Assembly (NCBI RefSeq): GCF_027359675.1
Contig: NZ_CP114789.1
Span: forward strand, 56,882-120,881
Origin: Roseibium sp. Sym1
Lineage (GTDB): Bacteria; Pseudomonadota; Alphaproteobacteria; Rhizobiales; Stappiaceae
DNA length: 64,000 nt
Reading direction: 5' to 3'
Shown here: positions 52,941 through 62,059 of the stretch, piece by piece
How positions within the stretch are numbered: position 1 is the stretch's first letter
How the letters are laid out: each line of letters opens with the position of its first letter
Notes under the pieces: generated by a model
Seen by the model: only the letters and a program-made list of their open reading frames with translations
Told to the model about the DNA's origin: nothing
Database searches by the model: none
Position numbers and translations under genes: made by a program

Positions 52941-54294
52941 CACTAGACCGTATGTTCGTTGGCGAGGGCCGCTTACCCACGCTGTAGATTGTGTGGGCTC
53001 TGGAATTGGCCAGGGCGACCTACCGACCAGCGAGGGAAGACATGACAAACGAGCACGCAGCTTTCATCGGCCTAGACACATCAAAGTTGAAGATTTCGGT
53101 GGCGATTGCCGACGGCGAGCGCAATGGCGAGGTACGGTTTCTGGGCGACATATCCTCGGAACCATCTTCGGTAGCAGCAATGGTCAAGAAATTGGCTAAG
53201 CGTGGGGCAAAGCTCCACTTCTGCTATGAAGCCGGCCCTACCGGGTATGGGCTCTATAGGCAAATCGTTGAATTGGGTCACGAATGCAGTGTTGTCGCGC
53301 CGTCATTGGTACCAAAGCGTGCCGGTGATCGCGTAAAAACCAATCGTCGCGATGCTATCAGTCTTGCGAGGCTCCATCGAGCTGGCGAGTTGACACCTGT
53401 CTGGGTGCCGGATGAAGCGCATGAAGCAGTTCGCGACCTCGTCCGTGCCCGCGACGCGGCTTTCGAGGCACAAAAACAGGCGCGACAACAACTCAATTCG
53501 TTCTTACTCCGCCATGGCCGATACTATGCAGGACGGAAAGCCTGGACCCGCGCGCATGGACGGTGGCTGGCATCTCAAGCGTTCGATCATCCCGCGCATC
53601 AAATATTGCTCGCCGAATATTGTCAGACCGTTGAGGACGCCGGAGTTCGTCTTGATCGACTGAACAAACTGATTGGAGAAACTTCTTCCTCGTGGTCAAT
53701 GGCCCCAGTGGTCGCCGCGTACCAGGCGATGCGCGGGGTGGCGTTCATGACAGCCGTTACGTTGGTGGTCGAAATTGGAGATGTCCGTCGGTTCGACAGC
53801 CCACGGCAGTTGATGGCTTATCTCGGACTCGTCCCTACAGAAAGTTCAACGGGCGATCGCGTCAGACGCGGAGGGATCACTAAAGCAGGCAATGCTCGGG
53901 CGCGCCGAGCGCTGATTGAGGGGGCCTGGACATACCGTTATCCAGCACGGATCAGCCCCACAATCAGCGCGAGACTGGCAGGCCTGCCGAAGTCGGTCTG
54001 CGTGATTGCTTGGAAAGGGCAAGTGAGGCTGTGCACTCGATATCGAAGACTGATAAGTGCCGGCAAGGCCAAGACAGTCGCCGTGACAGCCATCGCGCGA
54101 GAAATGGCCGCCTTCATATGGGCGATCGGGCAAGAAGTAGAGCCCCTCAGTAAACCTTGAAACAGGCCTGCTGCACGTCCGATCAGGTCCTCTTGGAAAA
54201 CATTATCTGTTGATCAAAGTTGGAGGCAGGGCCGCGGTGGGGAACCCTCGATACTCCTATGTGGCAGATTTATTCTACGCCCGACACTAGACCG
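52941..54294 (+). mobile_element. IS110-family insertion sequence (limits approximate)
   Basis: CACTAGACCG occurs at 52941-52950 and again at 54285-54294, framing one IS110 transposase. IS110 elements have no terminal inverted repeats and insert through a recombination core, so short direct repeats at both edges fit this family. The non-coding stretches on each side of the gene (about 90-130 bases) are long enough for a bridge-type guide RNA. Confidence 0.6.
53042..54160 (+). CDS. IS110-family transposase (DEDD recombinase)
   Basis: The 372-residue protein has the N-terminal RuvC-like DEDD domain (AAFIGLDTSKLKISVA; CYEAGPTGYGLYRQI; RVKTNRRDAISLARLHRAG) and the C-terminal transposase-20 domain (MRGVAFMTAVTLVVEIGD; LMAYLGLVPTESSTGDRVRR, with the serine expected for catalysis; GGITKAGNARARRALIEGAW). 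It acts through an RNA-guided strand exchange in characterised members. I use the ATG at 53042. The frame is intact. Confidence 0.93.
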   Translation: MTNEHAAFIGLDTSKLKISVAIADGERNGEVRFLGDISSEPSSVAAMVKKLAKRGAKLHFCYEAGPTGYGLYRQIVELGHECSVVAPSLVPKRAGDRVKTNRRDAISLARLHRAGELTPVWVPDEAHEAVRDLVRARDAAFEAQKQARQQLNSFLLRHGRYYAGRKAWTRAHGRWLASQAFDHPAHQILLAEYCQTVEDAGVRLDRLNKLIGETSSSWSMAPVVAAYQAMRGVAFMTAVTLVVEIGDVRRFDSPRQLMAYLGLVPTESSTGDRVRRGGITKAGNARARRALIEGAWTYRYPARISPTISARLAGLPKSVCVIAWKGQVRLCTRYRRLISAGKAKTVAVTAIAREMAAFIWAIGQEVEPLSKP

Positions 54295-54476
54295 AGGCAG
54301 CCCCAGACGAACAAACGGAAATGCGGTAATCAACCCGCGAATAAGAGTATGCCAACCGTCGTCGAAATGCCTTGCCTCCTGCTTTGTTCAACGGTGTTGA
54401 TTAGCCGCATCCGCCTCAAGGCGGCGGGGAAGTTGTGTCTCCACCTCTTGTAAACGAACATAAGAGGAGTAGTCAT
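54161..54476. other. non-coding region between the IS110 and IS66 transposase genes
   Basis: No gene is present. It holds the IS110 right-hand non-coding end (to about 54294) and the IS66 leader with a GCATCCGCC/GGCGGC-type hairpin at about 54408-54430. An AAGAGGAG ribosome site ends the interval. Confidence 0.5.
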
Positions 54477-54914
54477 ATGACCAATCAGCATATTGAGGTG
54501 ATCACGTCGGTGGAGCGCCGCCGGCGGTGGTCGCAGGAAGATAAGGAGCGGCTTGTCGCGGCGTGCCTTGAACCTGGAGCAAGCGTGTCGGAGATTGCCC
54601 GGGCGGCGGGTTGCCACGTGAGCCAGTTATTTAGGTGGCGCAAACAACTCTGCACGATCTCCGACGGTCGGGCGTCGACGGACCGTGCAACACCCGCACC
54701 TTCGCCTGCTCCGCAATTTATCCCGGTGACAATTTCCGATGCGCGGTCTCTGTTGGCTCCGGATCAGTCGCCGGAACCGACACCGCCGCAACGTGCGCGT
54801 CGCAAGCCGAGCGTTGTAACGATCGATCTGGGCCGGGGTAAACGGGTCCGGGTCGACAGTGATATCGACACGGAAGCTCTGGGACGCATTCTCGATCTCC
54901 TGGAGCGGCGATGA
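54477..54914 (+). CDS. tnpA: IS66 accessory protein TnpA (second element)
   Basis: The 145-residue protein has an N-terminal helix-turn-helix (RRWSQEDKERLVAACLEPG, VSEIARAAGCHVSQLFRWRK). It begins at ATG 54477 after AAGAGGAG and overlaps tnpB by four bases. It is only distantly similar to the first IS66 TnpA of this window. Confidence 0.9.
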   Translation: MTNQHIEVITSVERRRRWSQEDKERLVAACLEPGASVSEIARAAGCHVSQLFRWRKQLCTISDGRASTDRATPAPSPAPQFIPVTISDARSLLAPDQSPEPTPPQRARRKPSVVTIDLGRGKRVRVDSDIDTEALGRILDLLERR

Positions 54915-55258
54915 TCCCGGTCCCGAGCGGTGTGAAGGTCTGGCTCGCGACAGGCCATACGGATATGCGCAGAGGCTTTCCCGGCCTGTCGCTGATGGTT
55001 CAGGAGACACTGAGGCATGATCCTATGAGCGGCCACCTGTTTGTCTTCCGCGGCCGGAGCGGCGGCTTGATCAAGGTGATCTGGCACGATGGACAAGGGG
55101 CCTGCCTGTTCACGAAGAAGCTGGAACGCGGCCGGTTCATCTGGCCATCGGCGACGGACGGCACGGTGTCCATCACCCCGGCCCAACTCGGATATCTGCT
55201 GGAAGGCATCGATTGGCGGATGCCGCAAAAAACCTGGCGGCCGAGCTCGGCCGGATAG
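54911..55258 (+). CDS. tnpB: IS66 accessory protein TnpB (second element)
   Basis: The 115-residue protein has [31 protein letters not shown] and VIWHDGQGACLF, the diagnostic IS66 Orf2 motifs. It is intact and overlaps tnpA. Confidence 0.93.
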   Translation: MIPVPSGVKVWLATGHTDMRRGFPGLSLMVQETLRHDPMSGHLFVFRGRSGGLIKVIWHDGQGACLFTKKLERGRFIWPSATDGTVSITPAQLGYLLEGIDWRMPQKTWRPSSAG

Positions 55259-55303
55259 TGGAAAGCGCTGGCGTGGTGGGTACGAATGTGATTCCATCCA
55301 GCC

Positions 55304-56950
55304 ATGCTCGATGCGGCCGAAGACCTTCCCGACGACCTTGCCAGTGCACACGCGATGATCCTCGCAGAGCGTGCGGCTCGCCGTGAAGCTGAGGCACTCG
55401 CCACCCGTGCGCAGGCGGTGAACTCGCACTCGGAAGTCCTGATCGCCCGGCTGAAGCTGGAGATCGAGAAGCTCAAGCGGGAGATCCACGGACACCGTTC
55501 TGAGCGCAAGGCCCGTCTTCTGGAACAGTTGGAATTACAGCTCGAAGAGCTGGAGGCCGATGCAGCCCAGGACGAGCTGGCGGCTGAGGTCTCGGCGCGA
55601 ACATCGACCATCAAAGCGTTTGAACGCCGACGTCCGTCAAAGAAACCGTTTCCGGAGCATCTGCCGCGCGAGCGTGTTGTTGTCGCCGCACCGGAGAGTT
55701 GCCCGTGCTGCGGGTCCGCAAAGCTGGCGAAGCTCGGTGAGGATGTCACCGAGACGCTGGAAGTGATCCCGCGCCAGTGGAAGGTGATCCAGACCGTGCG
55801 GGAGAAGTTCACCTGCCGGGAGTGCGAGAAGATCACCCAGCCACCGGCTCCGTTCCATGTGACGCCGCGCGGCTTTGCCGGTCCGAACCTCCTGGCGATG
55901 ATCTTGTTTGAGAAGTTTGCACAGCATCAGCCGCTGAACCGGCAAAGTGAGCGTTATTGGCGCGAGGGCATCGATCTCAGCCTGTCGACGCTGGCCGACC
56001 AGGTCGGCGCCTGCGCGGGGGCACTCAAGCCGATCCATTCGCTGATCGAAGCGCATGTGCTGAGTGCCGAGAGGTTGCACGGCGACGACACCACCGTGCC
56101 GATCCTGGCCAAGGGCAAGGCCGATACCGGCCGCATCTGGACCTATGTCCGCGACGATCGCCCATTCGGCGGCCCGAATGCCAAAGGGACGGCTCCGCCG
56201 GCAGCCCTTTATTATGCCTCTCGCAACCGGCGCCAGGAACATCCCGAGCGCCATCTGAAGAGCTTCACCGGTATTCTGCAAGCTGACGCCTACAGCGGCT
56301 ACAATCCGCTGTTCAAGGTGGACCGTGATCCTGGTCCGCTGACCCAGGCGCTGTGTTGGTCACATGCGCGCCGCAAGTTCTTCGTGCTTGCCGATATCGC
56401 CGCCAACGCCAGGCGCAGGAAGAACGCTGCACCGATCTCACCGATAGCGCTGGAGGCGGTCAAGCGCATCGATGCCCTGTTCGACATCGAGCGCGAGATC
56501 AACGGGCTCAACGCAGGCGAACGCCTGGAGCGGCGGCGCGGGGACAGCGTTCCGCTTGCTGAAGGTCTTGAGGAATGGCTGCGGTCTGAGCGGAGCAAGC
56601 TGTCGCGCAGCTCCTCGGTTGCCGAGGCAATTGATTACATACTCAAGCGTTGGGACGGCTTCACCACCTTCCTTCACGACGGCCGGATCTGCCTGACGAA
56701 CAATGCGGCCGAACGGGCCTTGCGAGGCTTTGCCCTCGGAAGGAAGTCATGGCTGTTCGCGGGATCGGATCGCGGTGCCGACCGCGCCGCCTTCATGGCG
56801 ACGCTGCTCAACACGGCAAAGCTCAACGATGTCGACCCGCAAGCCTGGCTTGCCGATGTCCTCGGCCGCATCGCCGAAACGCCCGTATCCCAGGTCGAGG
56901 AACTGCTACCCTGGAACTGGCAGACGAAATCTGCGAGATCGGCGGCATGA
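55304..56950 (+). CDS. tnpC: IS66 transposase TnpC (second element, full length)
   Basis: The 548-residue transposase is complete: an N-terminal coiled coil (ARLKLEIEKLKREIHGHRSE), a zinc-finger pair (CPCCGSAKL and CRECEKITQP), and the DDE domain (LHGDDTTVPILAKGKADTGR, LQADAYSGYNPLF, CWSHARRKFF, LTNNAAERALRGFALGRKSW). The ORF overlaps the next gene by ATGA. This element could be mobile if its left end is intact. Confidence 0.95.
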   Translation: MLDAAEDLPDDLASAHAMILAERAARREAEALATRAQAVNSHSEVLIARLKLEIEKLKREIHGHRSERKARLLEQLELQLEELEADAAQDELAAEVSARTSTIKAFERRRPSKKPFPEHLPRERVVVAAPESCPCCGSAKLAKLGEDVTETLEVIPRQWKVIQTVREKFTCRECEKITQPPAPFHVTPRGFAGPNLLAMILFEKFAQHQPLNRQSERYWREGIDLSLSTLADQVGACAGALKPIHSLIEAHVLSAERLHGDDTTVPILAKGKADTGRIWTYVRDDRPFGGPNAKGTAPPAALYYASRNRRQEHPERHLKSFTGILQADAYSGYNPLFKVDRDPGPLTQALCWSHARRKFFVLADIAANARRRKNAAPISPIALEAVKRIDALFDIEREINGLNAGERLERRRGDSVPLAEGLEEWLRSERSKLSRSSSVAEAIDYILKRWDGFTTFLHDGRICLTNNAAERALRGFALGRKSWLFAGSDRGADRAAFMATLLNTAKLNDVDPQAWLADVLGRIAETPVSQVEELLPWNWQTKSARSAA

Positions 56951-57591
56951 GCAAATCACCAAAAACCGCCGCATCCGACAGCATAAACGAGATCGCAACG
57001 GTCCGCATCGAATTGCAGGACACCGATCCCCTGATCTGGCGCGAGGTCGAAGTGCCGACCTCAATCACCCTGAAAGTGCTGCACGACGTTATCCAGGCCG
57101 TGATGGGCTGGTTCGACCACCATCTCTGGGAGTTCACCGTCGACAAGCAAAGATACGGCCTGCCGATGGACGAAAATTGGGGAACGGAGCCACGCAGGGA
57201 GGCGGCCACGGTGCGTCTGCGCGACATACTGAAGCCTCGCAAGACGACGATCAATTACCTCTATGACTTCGGTGACAGCTGGGAGCATCGGCTCACGGTG
57301 ACCGACGTCCGGAGCGGCAATCCGGCGACCCCCTATCCGTGCTATGTCGGCGGCGGTAGAAACGCACCACCAGAGGATTGCGGCGGAATTCCTGGCTTCT
57401 ATGGCATGCTTGACGCGCTGGCCGATCCGAGCCATCCCAATCACGCCGACGCAACTGAATGGGCCGACGAGTACGACCCGGACACCATCGACGAACTTCC
57501 GATCAAATATGCGCTTTTGCGCATCGCAAACCGCCGCAATGCCGCCAAAGTGCGATTGACAAAGAATACCCGCTCGAAATCCGACAATTGA
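56947..57591 (+). CDS. plasmid pRiA4b ORF-3-family passenger protein
   Basis: The 214-residue protein has the domain's pattern RIELQDTDPLIWREVEVP, DVIQAVMGWFDHHLWEF, TTINYLYDFGDSWEHRLTV and PPEDCGGIPGFYGML. The biochemical role of this family is unknown. Its ATG overlaps the tnpC stop (ATGA), so it is translated with the transposase and is a passenger of the IS66 element. The same pairing occurs in other IS66 elements of alphaproteobacteria. Confidence 0.88.
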   Translation: MSKSPKTAASDSINEIATVRIELQDTDPLIWREVEVPTSITLKVLHDVIQAVMGWFDHHLWEFTVDKQRYGLPMDENWGTEPRREAATVRLRDILKPRKTTINYLYDFGDSWEHRLTVTDVRSGNPATPYPCYVGGGRNAPPEDCGGIPGFYGMLDALADPSHPNHADATEWADEYDPDTIDELPIKYALLRIANRRNAAKVRLTKNTRSKSDN

Positions 57592-57657
57592 TCAAACCGC
57601 CATCGCCGCGGTGTTCACCGGACGGTTACACCGCTCATGCCACTCCGCCAACCCTTG

Positions 57658-58137
57658 TTTCTGCTGTCGACTCTGGTTCTTGGCCCCGGCGTGCTCGTAA
57701 ATTTGATCTTGAAGGACAATTGGGGTCGCCCGAGACCGCAACATGTGGCTGAGTTCGGCGGAGACCTACCCTATCAAACTGTCTGGAAAGTCACTGACTA
57801 TTGTGACCGAAACTGTTCTTTCGTCTCTGGAGAAGCGTCTTCCGCCATTTGGTTGACTTCAGTCGCCTTTCTAGTTCCCGCTACGTGGCGCAAAGCGATG
57901 CTGCTATTGGTGCTGCCGCTTTGCTTCATCCTGTCATCCAACAGAATCGCATTCGGCGGTCACTTCCTTTCTGACACATTAATTTCCTGGGGCGTAACGC
58001 TGCTACTCATTCTCGCAGTCTTTCATCTGTTCTTTCAAAGAACGCGGCCGATTGTGAGTGATCGTTCGTTGGACGAATGGATGACAGCTCTTGGAAGATT
58101 TCTGCAACTGAGTTTTCAAAGACTAAGGCGACGGTAA
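57658..58137 (+). pseudogene. PAP2-family phosphatase, C-terminal fragment
   Basis: From 57658 the frame reads FLLSTLVLGPGVLVNL and then the PAP2 motifs KDNWGRPRP, CSFVSGEASSA (the PSGH-equivalent) and SNRIAFGGHFLSD with the catalytic His. Two further membrane helices and a basic tail follow. It completes the fragment at 52566-52904. An ATG at 57637 could start translation of this piece alone, but its first codons come from the insertion, and half the transmembrane core would be missing. Confidence 0.85.
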
Positions 58138-58424
58138 GCACAGTTTTATGGAACGGCCTTTCGTTTCCCCGAGTTTGATCCTATGGGCGCTGATTTCATG
58201 CCGGAGGAGATTTGCAGCCAAAGACTTCCGATATTATGCACTGCGGCAAACGACGCGGCAGAAGGATATTTTGGATCTGGCTAACAAGCACTCAGTATAC
58301 GTGTTGCAGACCCGGCTGGCTTTACCGGCGGCACGGTTCCAAATGGTAACGCACACTTGCGGTGGCCTTAGTGTAATGAAAAGGATCGAACAACCTCTAA
58401 GAAACACCTCTTTTTAGTTCAACA

Positions 58425-60428
58425 TCAGATTGCTTGATTGAACGCTTCCTCATTGTAGTCATGTTGCAAAATTCGGGGCCTACGGGCGTCACGTAATAAG
58501 TTGTCGAGCGCACTTCGTTCGGACTCAAATCTTTCACGCATTTCTCTATCGAGCACGCGTCCTTCTGGAAGCCTGGCTCGCATTGGATCCAAAGGTTGGC
58601 CATTAGCTAGCATCTCGAAGTGAAGGTGAGGTCCTGTTGAAAGTCCAGTCGAGCCAACATAGCCGATGATCTGTCCCTGTTTGACGCGAACACCTTCCTT
58701 TATGCCTTTGGCAAATCCGGTCTGATGATTGTAGGTGGTCGTGTATCCATTGGTGTGTTGAAGTTCAATTCGCTTCCCATAGCCGGAACTCCAACCTGCC
58801 TTTATCACGGTACCATCTCCAGCTGCCATGATCGGTGTCCCGCGCGGAGCAGACCAGTCCACTCCCTTATGCATTCTTGAATATTTGTAGACGGGATGCC
58901 GACGCATGCCGAAGCCGGATCGGAACCTGCCACCATCAATCGGTTTCCTGATCAGGAACTTCTCTGCGCTTTGGCCGAACGCATCGTAAAAGTCAGTAGC
59001 TCCATCGTCAGGCGTCCGGAAACGGTAAAATTCCAGCGTTGTCTTGCCATTGCTCAGCGCAGCAAAGTGGATCTCAGATCCGAAGTTACGGTCATCTCTG
59101 GAATATAGAAGCTCTATGGTAGCACCAGGCCTAGTCGAGGCATTGAAATCGATGCTAAAGGAAAACATGCGAACAAGTTCATTTACAATGTTTTTTGGTA
59201 TGTCTTGCTCAAGTGCAGTTTGATAAAGACTATCGTATAGCGCTGGCGTTGGCCCGCTATGGGAGACACGATCCGCGTCAGCAAAGGCTGCTGCTGGAAA
59301 GGTGCTAGGCGGCCGGGCTTTGATGTAATCGCCGCCGTCTGATTGGGCAACGGTCGCTTCGTGTTTCGTATCGCTATACAGACTGATGCGCACGGGCAGC
59401 TTTCGCTCCGGATCGTCCTGTGAGGGCGCGTACGCTATTCGGAGTCGTTGTCCGTCTTCAAGTTTGGAGATTCCATACAATCGCTGAAACGCAAGTGTGA
59501 TCGATGCAGCTTCTACTTCTGGAACCTGCTGATTTAGGAGGGTCCCCGTAAGGTTTTGCCCCTGAGCCACTGGCACAATGCTTTCATCCATTCCGGCTAA
59601 CCGAATATCGTCATCGCGTTTTGACACGAAAGAAACGTTTTCCGGCGTTATCCGAACCGCATAGCGCTCCAAATCTGGCTGAAGCGCCAAATTGAAGTCG
59701 AAACGCCCAGGATCAATCACTGCTTCATAACCCATGTTAGTTGCATCCACCGAACGGGTCCGGATAAATTTGCGAACTTTCAATTCAATTTCCGATTCTG
59801 ACAACGTCTTGTCCAAATCGAAATCCGTGTTCGATGATGGAAATGGTGTAAGGCTTATACTGACATCATTGGCCAATTTCGCACCGTACAGCGAGTCGGC
59901 AAGAAGAGAAGTTGCAACTCCCTCGGTTGCCCCTGTCGCTTCTTTCTCCGCACTCCTAGAAAATATGTTCAGCGTACTGAAGGCCGGAATTTGAGATGCA
60001 AGCGACGGGTCTTTCTTGGTAGCAAGCGTAGCGCTGATGAAAATATGTGGTTGAGCGCGAATGTTATCTCTGTCGCCCTCACGGGAGACAATATTCACAT
60101 CTATTAATTGCTTGCTGGAATATTCAGTCGCCGATCGCAGAACCCTGTCTTCTTTGCTGTAACCGTTGTTCGAGATCGACAACTCATTCAATAAAGCACT
60201 CGAGGATTTCGCCCTTTCAACTTCGTATTGGCCGTCAAAGGCAGCGAATAGCGCGCCGCCCATCAAGAACAGGGATGTGACACCAGTGAGTGCTGAACCA
60301 GCGAACCAGCGCAGTGAAACCCCTCGCCGGTCCGGCATGCCATACAACCCTTCGTAACCAAGCAGCGGCGGTTCTTGACCGAGTTCGATTTTTGAGGACT
60401 GGGCGTTTGGGGTAGCGCCAAAGTGCAT
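58425..60428 (-). CDS. M23-family murein metallopeptidase
   Basis: The protein (667 residues from ATG 60428; 675 from 60452) has one membrane anchor (AGSALTGVTSLFLMGGALFAAF), a long periplasmic region with predicted LysM-like or coiled parts, and a C-terminal M23 domain. The zinc ligands are visible in RMHKGVDWSAPRGTP (His and Asp, near residue 520) and TGPHLHFEM (His-x-His, near 605). It would cut peptide crosslinks in peptidoglycan during growth or division. It ends close to the PAP2 fragment and is not in an obvious operon. Confidence 0.93.
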   Translation of the reverse strand: MHFGATPNAQSSKIELGQEPPLLGYEGLYGMPDRRGVSLRWFAGSALTGVTSLFLMGGALFAAFDGQYEVERAKSSSALLNELSISNNGYSKEDRVLRSATEYSSKQLIDVNIVSREGDRDNIRAQPHIFISATLATKKDPSLASQIPAFSTLNIFSRSAEKEATGATEGVATSLLADSLYGAKLANDVSISLTPFPSSNTDFDLDKTLSESEIELKVRKFIRTRSVDATNMGYEAVIDPGRFDFNLALQPDLERYAVRITPENVSFVSKRDDDIRLAGMDESIVPVAQGQNLTGTLLNQQVPEVEAASITLAFQRLYGISKLEDGQRLRIAYAPSQDDPERKLPVRISLYSDTKHEATVAQSDGGDYIKARPPSTFPAAAFADADRVSHSGPTPALYDSLYQTALEQDIPKNIVNELVRMFSFSIDFNASTRPGATIELLYSRDDRNFGSEIHFAALSNGKTTLEFYRFRTPDDGATDFYDAFGQSAEKFLIRKPIDGGRFRSGFGMRRHPVYKYSRMHKGVDWSAPRGTPIMAAGDGTVIKAGWSSGYGKRIELQHTNGYTTTYNHQTGFAKGIKEGVRVKQGQIIGYVGSTGLSTGPHLHFEMLANGQPLDPMRARLPEGRVLDREMRERFESERSALDNLLRDARRPRILQHDYNEEAFNQAI

Positions 60429-60542
60429 TGCAATCTGTCCGATGTTAGGCAACTAATCTGCGGATCAAATTCGTTTGTGCAGCGCGATGCCATTAGATTG
60501 CCATCGCCCCTCAAACAGATCCTGTTCCCTGTTTGCTGTTGG

Positions 60543-61196
60543 TTACTTCCGCGAAGCGGCCACCTCTTCGTTCACCAAAGCCCTCAGTTCCGCCTCGCCA
60601 AACGAATTGACGGACCGGCCGTTAACGAAAAACGTGGGCGTCTGGGTTACGCCTAAGACTTCAGCATCGGCGCGGTCCTGGTTAATCGTTGCAGCTATAA
60701 TGGGTTCCAGCATCTGAGTTCGCGCAGCTTCTGGATCGAGGCCGGCCTCCGTTGATATCTGAATGATGAGTTCTTGTTCTGGCGCTCCGTCTTTGGCCCA
60801 TCTTTTCTGGTCGCGCAAAAGTGCCTCTAACACGGGTTGAAACACCCCTTGTTTCCGCGCAACTTCCAGTACTCGGATCGCTTCCACTGATCCCTTGCCT
60901 TCAAAGGCCACGTAGCGAATCGCCAGGCGCACTGTATCGCCATACTCAGCCATGATATCCCTAACAACCGGATAAATCTTGCGACAGGCTTCGCAAGTAG
61001 GATCAAAAAACTCGACGATAGTAACAGGTGCGTCCTCAGGCCCAATAATGGGCGAATGAGGCCTCAACACCGCCAGTGTCTGTTCGGTTGGAATCGCTGC
61101 TCTCATAAACATCGGACGAACGAAAAACCAGGCCGCAACGCTGAGCAGTATCAGCCCAAATACAGCCACTGAGAGAACAATTGATTTGTTGTTCAT
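60543..61196 (-). CDS. DsbA-like membrane-anchored thiol-disulfide oxidoreductase
   Basis: The 217-residue protein has an N-terminal anchor (SIVLSVAVFGLILLSVAAWFF), the thioredoxin-type active site CEAC at 68-71 (EFFDPTCEACRK), a helical insertion, and the cis-proline segment GVTQTPTFFVNGR. Such proteins oxidise or isomerise disulfides of exported proteins. It overlaps the upstream gene by four bases. No DsbB partner was recognised next to it. Confidence 0.9.
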   Translation of the reverse strand: MNNKSIVLSVAVFGLILLSVAAWFFVRPMFMRAAIPTEQTLAVLRPHSPIIGPEDAPVTIVEFFDPTCEACRKIYPVVRDIMAEYGDTVRLAIRYVAFEGKGSVEAIRVLEVARKQGVFQPVLEALLRDQKRWAKDGAPEQELIIQISTEAGLDPEAARTQMLEPIIAATINQDRADAEVLGVTQTPTFFVNGRSVNSFGEAELRALVNEEVAASRK

Positions 61197-61585
61197 TTGC
61201 GGGAAACCTTCAGAGATGAGGCCGGCAGATTTGGCTCAAGTACTATTGCCAGCCTTGCTAGCATTGAGATTATGGTTCTGAAGATCTTTTGGTCGTGCTG
61301 TTCCAGAGCAAAATGAGGCCAGTGATGACGCTTAGTCGCTAGATCGTCTGTAGGAACTTGACAGTCATCCCTAACTGCTACTTTCAGAGCAGTTGCTTCC
61401 GGCAGGCAACTTTTGGATACATAGGCCGGATCATGGAACAATAGCCAGAGCGCGCGCGCAGGCCCGTCGAGGTCAGCAGAATGGGCAAACTTATAGCCGT
61501 TACCTGTAGCCGGGTATTTACGAGATTGCGATTTGGCCAAAAGATGTGCCTGAGTCGGATTTCTTAATTCGTCAGGCGTATACAC
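61193..61585 (-). CDS. hypothetical protein coupled to the DsbA-like gene, 130 aa
   Basis: I do not recognise this family. The frame starts at ATG 61585 and its stop overlaps the start of the DsbA-like gene by four bases (ATGA), which supports translation. The protein is soluble, with Cys residues in SKSCLPEATAL and DDCQVPTDD, and no signal peptide. Coupling suggests a role with the oxidoreductase. Confidence 0.5.
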   Translation of the reverse strand: MYTPDELRNPTQAHLLAKSQSRKYPATGNGYKFAHSADLDGPARALWLLFHDPAYVSKSCLPEATALKVAVRDDCQVPTDDLATKRHHWPHFALEQHDQKIFRTIISMLARLAIVLEPNLPASSLKVSRK

Positions 61586-61730
61586 CCTCTAGCCACTATA
61601 GATTCAAGTGATTTCTCAATTGGAAGAATAAATTTGTCGAACACAATACGACTTAATCCGAATGACAAAAAATGTGTTGCTTTGTACGCTTTCGCAGTGC
61701 TGTGCCACCACTGCCGGCAAAGGTGACCGA

Positions 61731-62057
61731 ATGAACCGTATTATCGTTTGCAGTACATGCAAAAGCGACCCTCCGCCAGATCTGGATGCATTGCGTCGAT
61801 CATTGAACGAGGCAGGAATGGCAATGGAAGTTACACAGATTGAATGCATGGGGGCCTGCGAGCAGCCAATTACGGTTGCGTTTCAGGGAGTTGGTAGAGC
61901 GGCATACCTTTTTTCCGGTGTTATCTTTCCGGACGACATTGCCGATATCGTCTCGACGGCCGGAAACTTTCTGGCAGCGGACAAAGGCTGGATCGAAGAC
62001 GCCCGACCATGTGGACGTCTCCGGTTCTGCCTCAGAGCGCGCATTCCGGCGCTATAA
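61731..62057 (+). CDS. DUF1636 metal-binding (ferredoxin-like) protein
   Basis: The 108-residue protein has two Cys pairs at the N-terminus, VCSTCKSD (Cys7, Cys10) and ECMGACEQP (Cys39, Cys43), and CGRLRFC near the C-terminus, fitting the DUF1636 (2Fe-2S thioredoxin-like) family. In many alphaproteobacteria this gene is found with cobalt/cobalamin genes, including cbtA and cobW. Here it converges with a His-rich periplasmic gene, and a CbtA fragment lies nearby. The ATG at 61731 follows AAAGGTGACC. Confidence 0.85.
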   Translation: MNRIIVCSTCKSDPPPDLDALRRSLNEAGMAMEVTQIECMGACEQPITVAFQGVGRAAYLFSGVIFPDDIADIVSTAGNFLAADKGWIEDARPCGRLRFCLRARIPAL

Positions 62058-62059
62058 GC

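Larger units (their letters stand above)
52905..57653 (+). mobile_element. composite insertion (IS110 + IS66) splitting the PAP2 gene
   Basis: The block between the two halves of the PAP2 gene contains an IS110-type transposase, then a complete IS66 operon with a pRiA4b ORF-3 gene. CTTG is found at both outer edges (52901-52904 and 57654-57657) and could be a short target duplication or chance. The arrangement suggests that IS110 entered the left end of an IS66 copy, but the IS66 left inverted repeat could not be located. Precise outer limits are uncertain. Confidence 0.7.

Noticed and set aside
58148..58417. 89-codon ORF after the PAP2 fragment
   Set aside because: No ribosome site, unlikely composition and no motif; convergent with the M23 gene.
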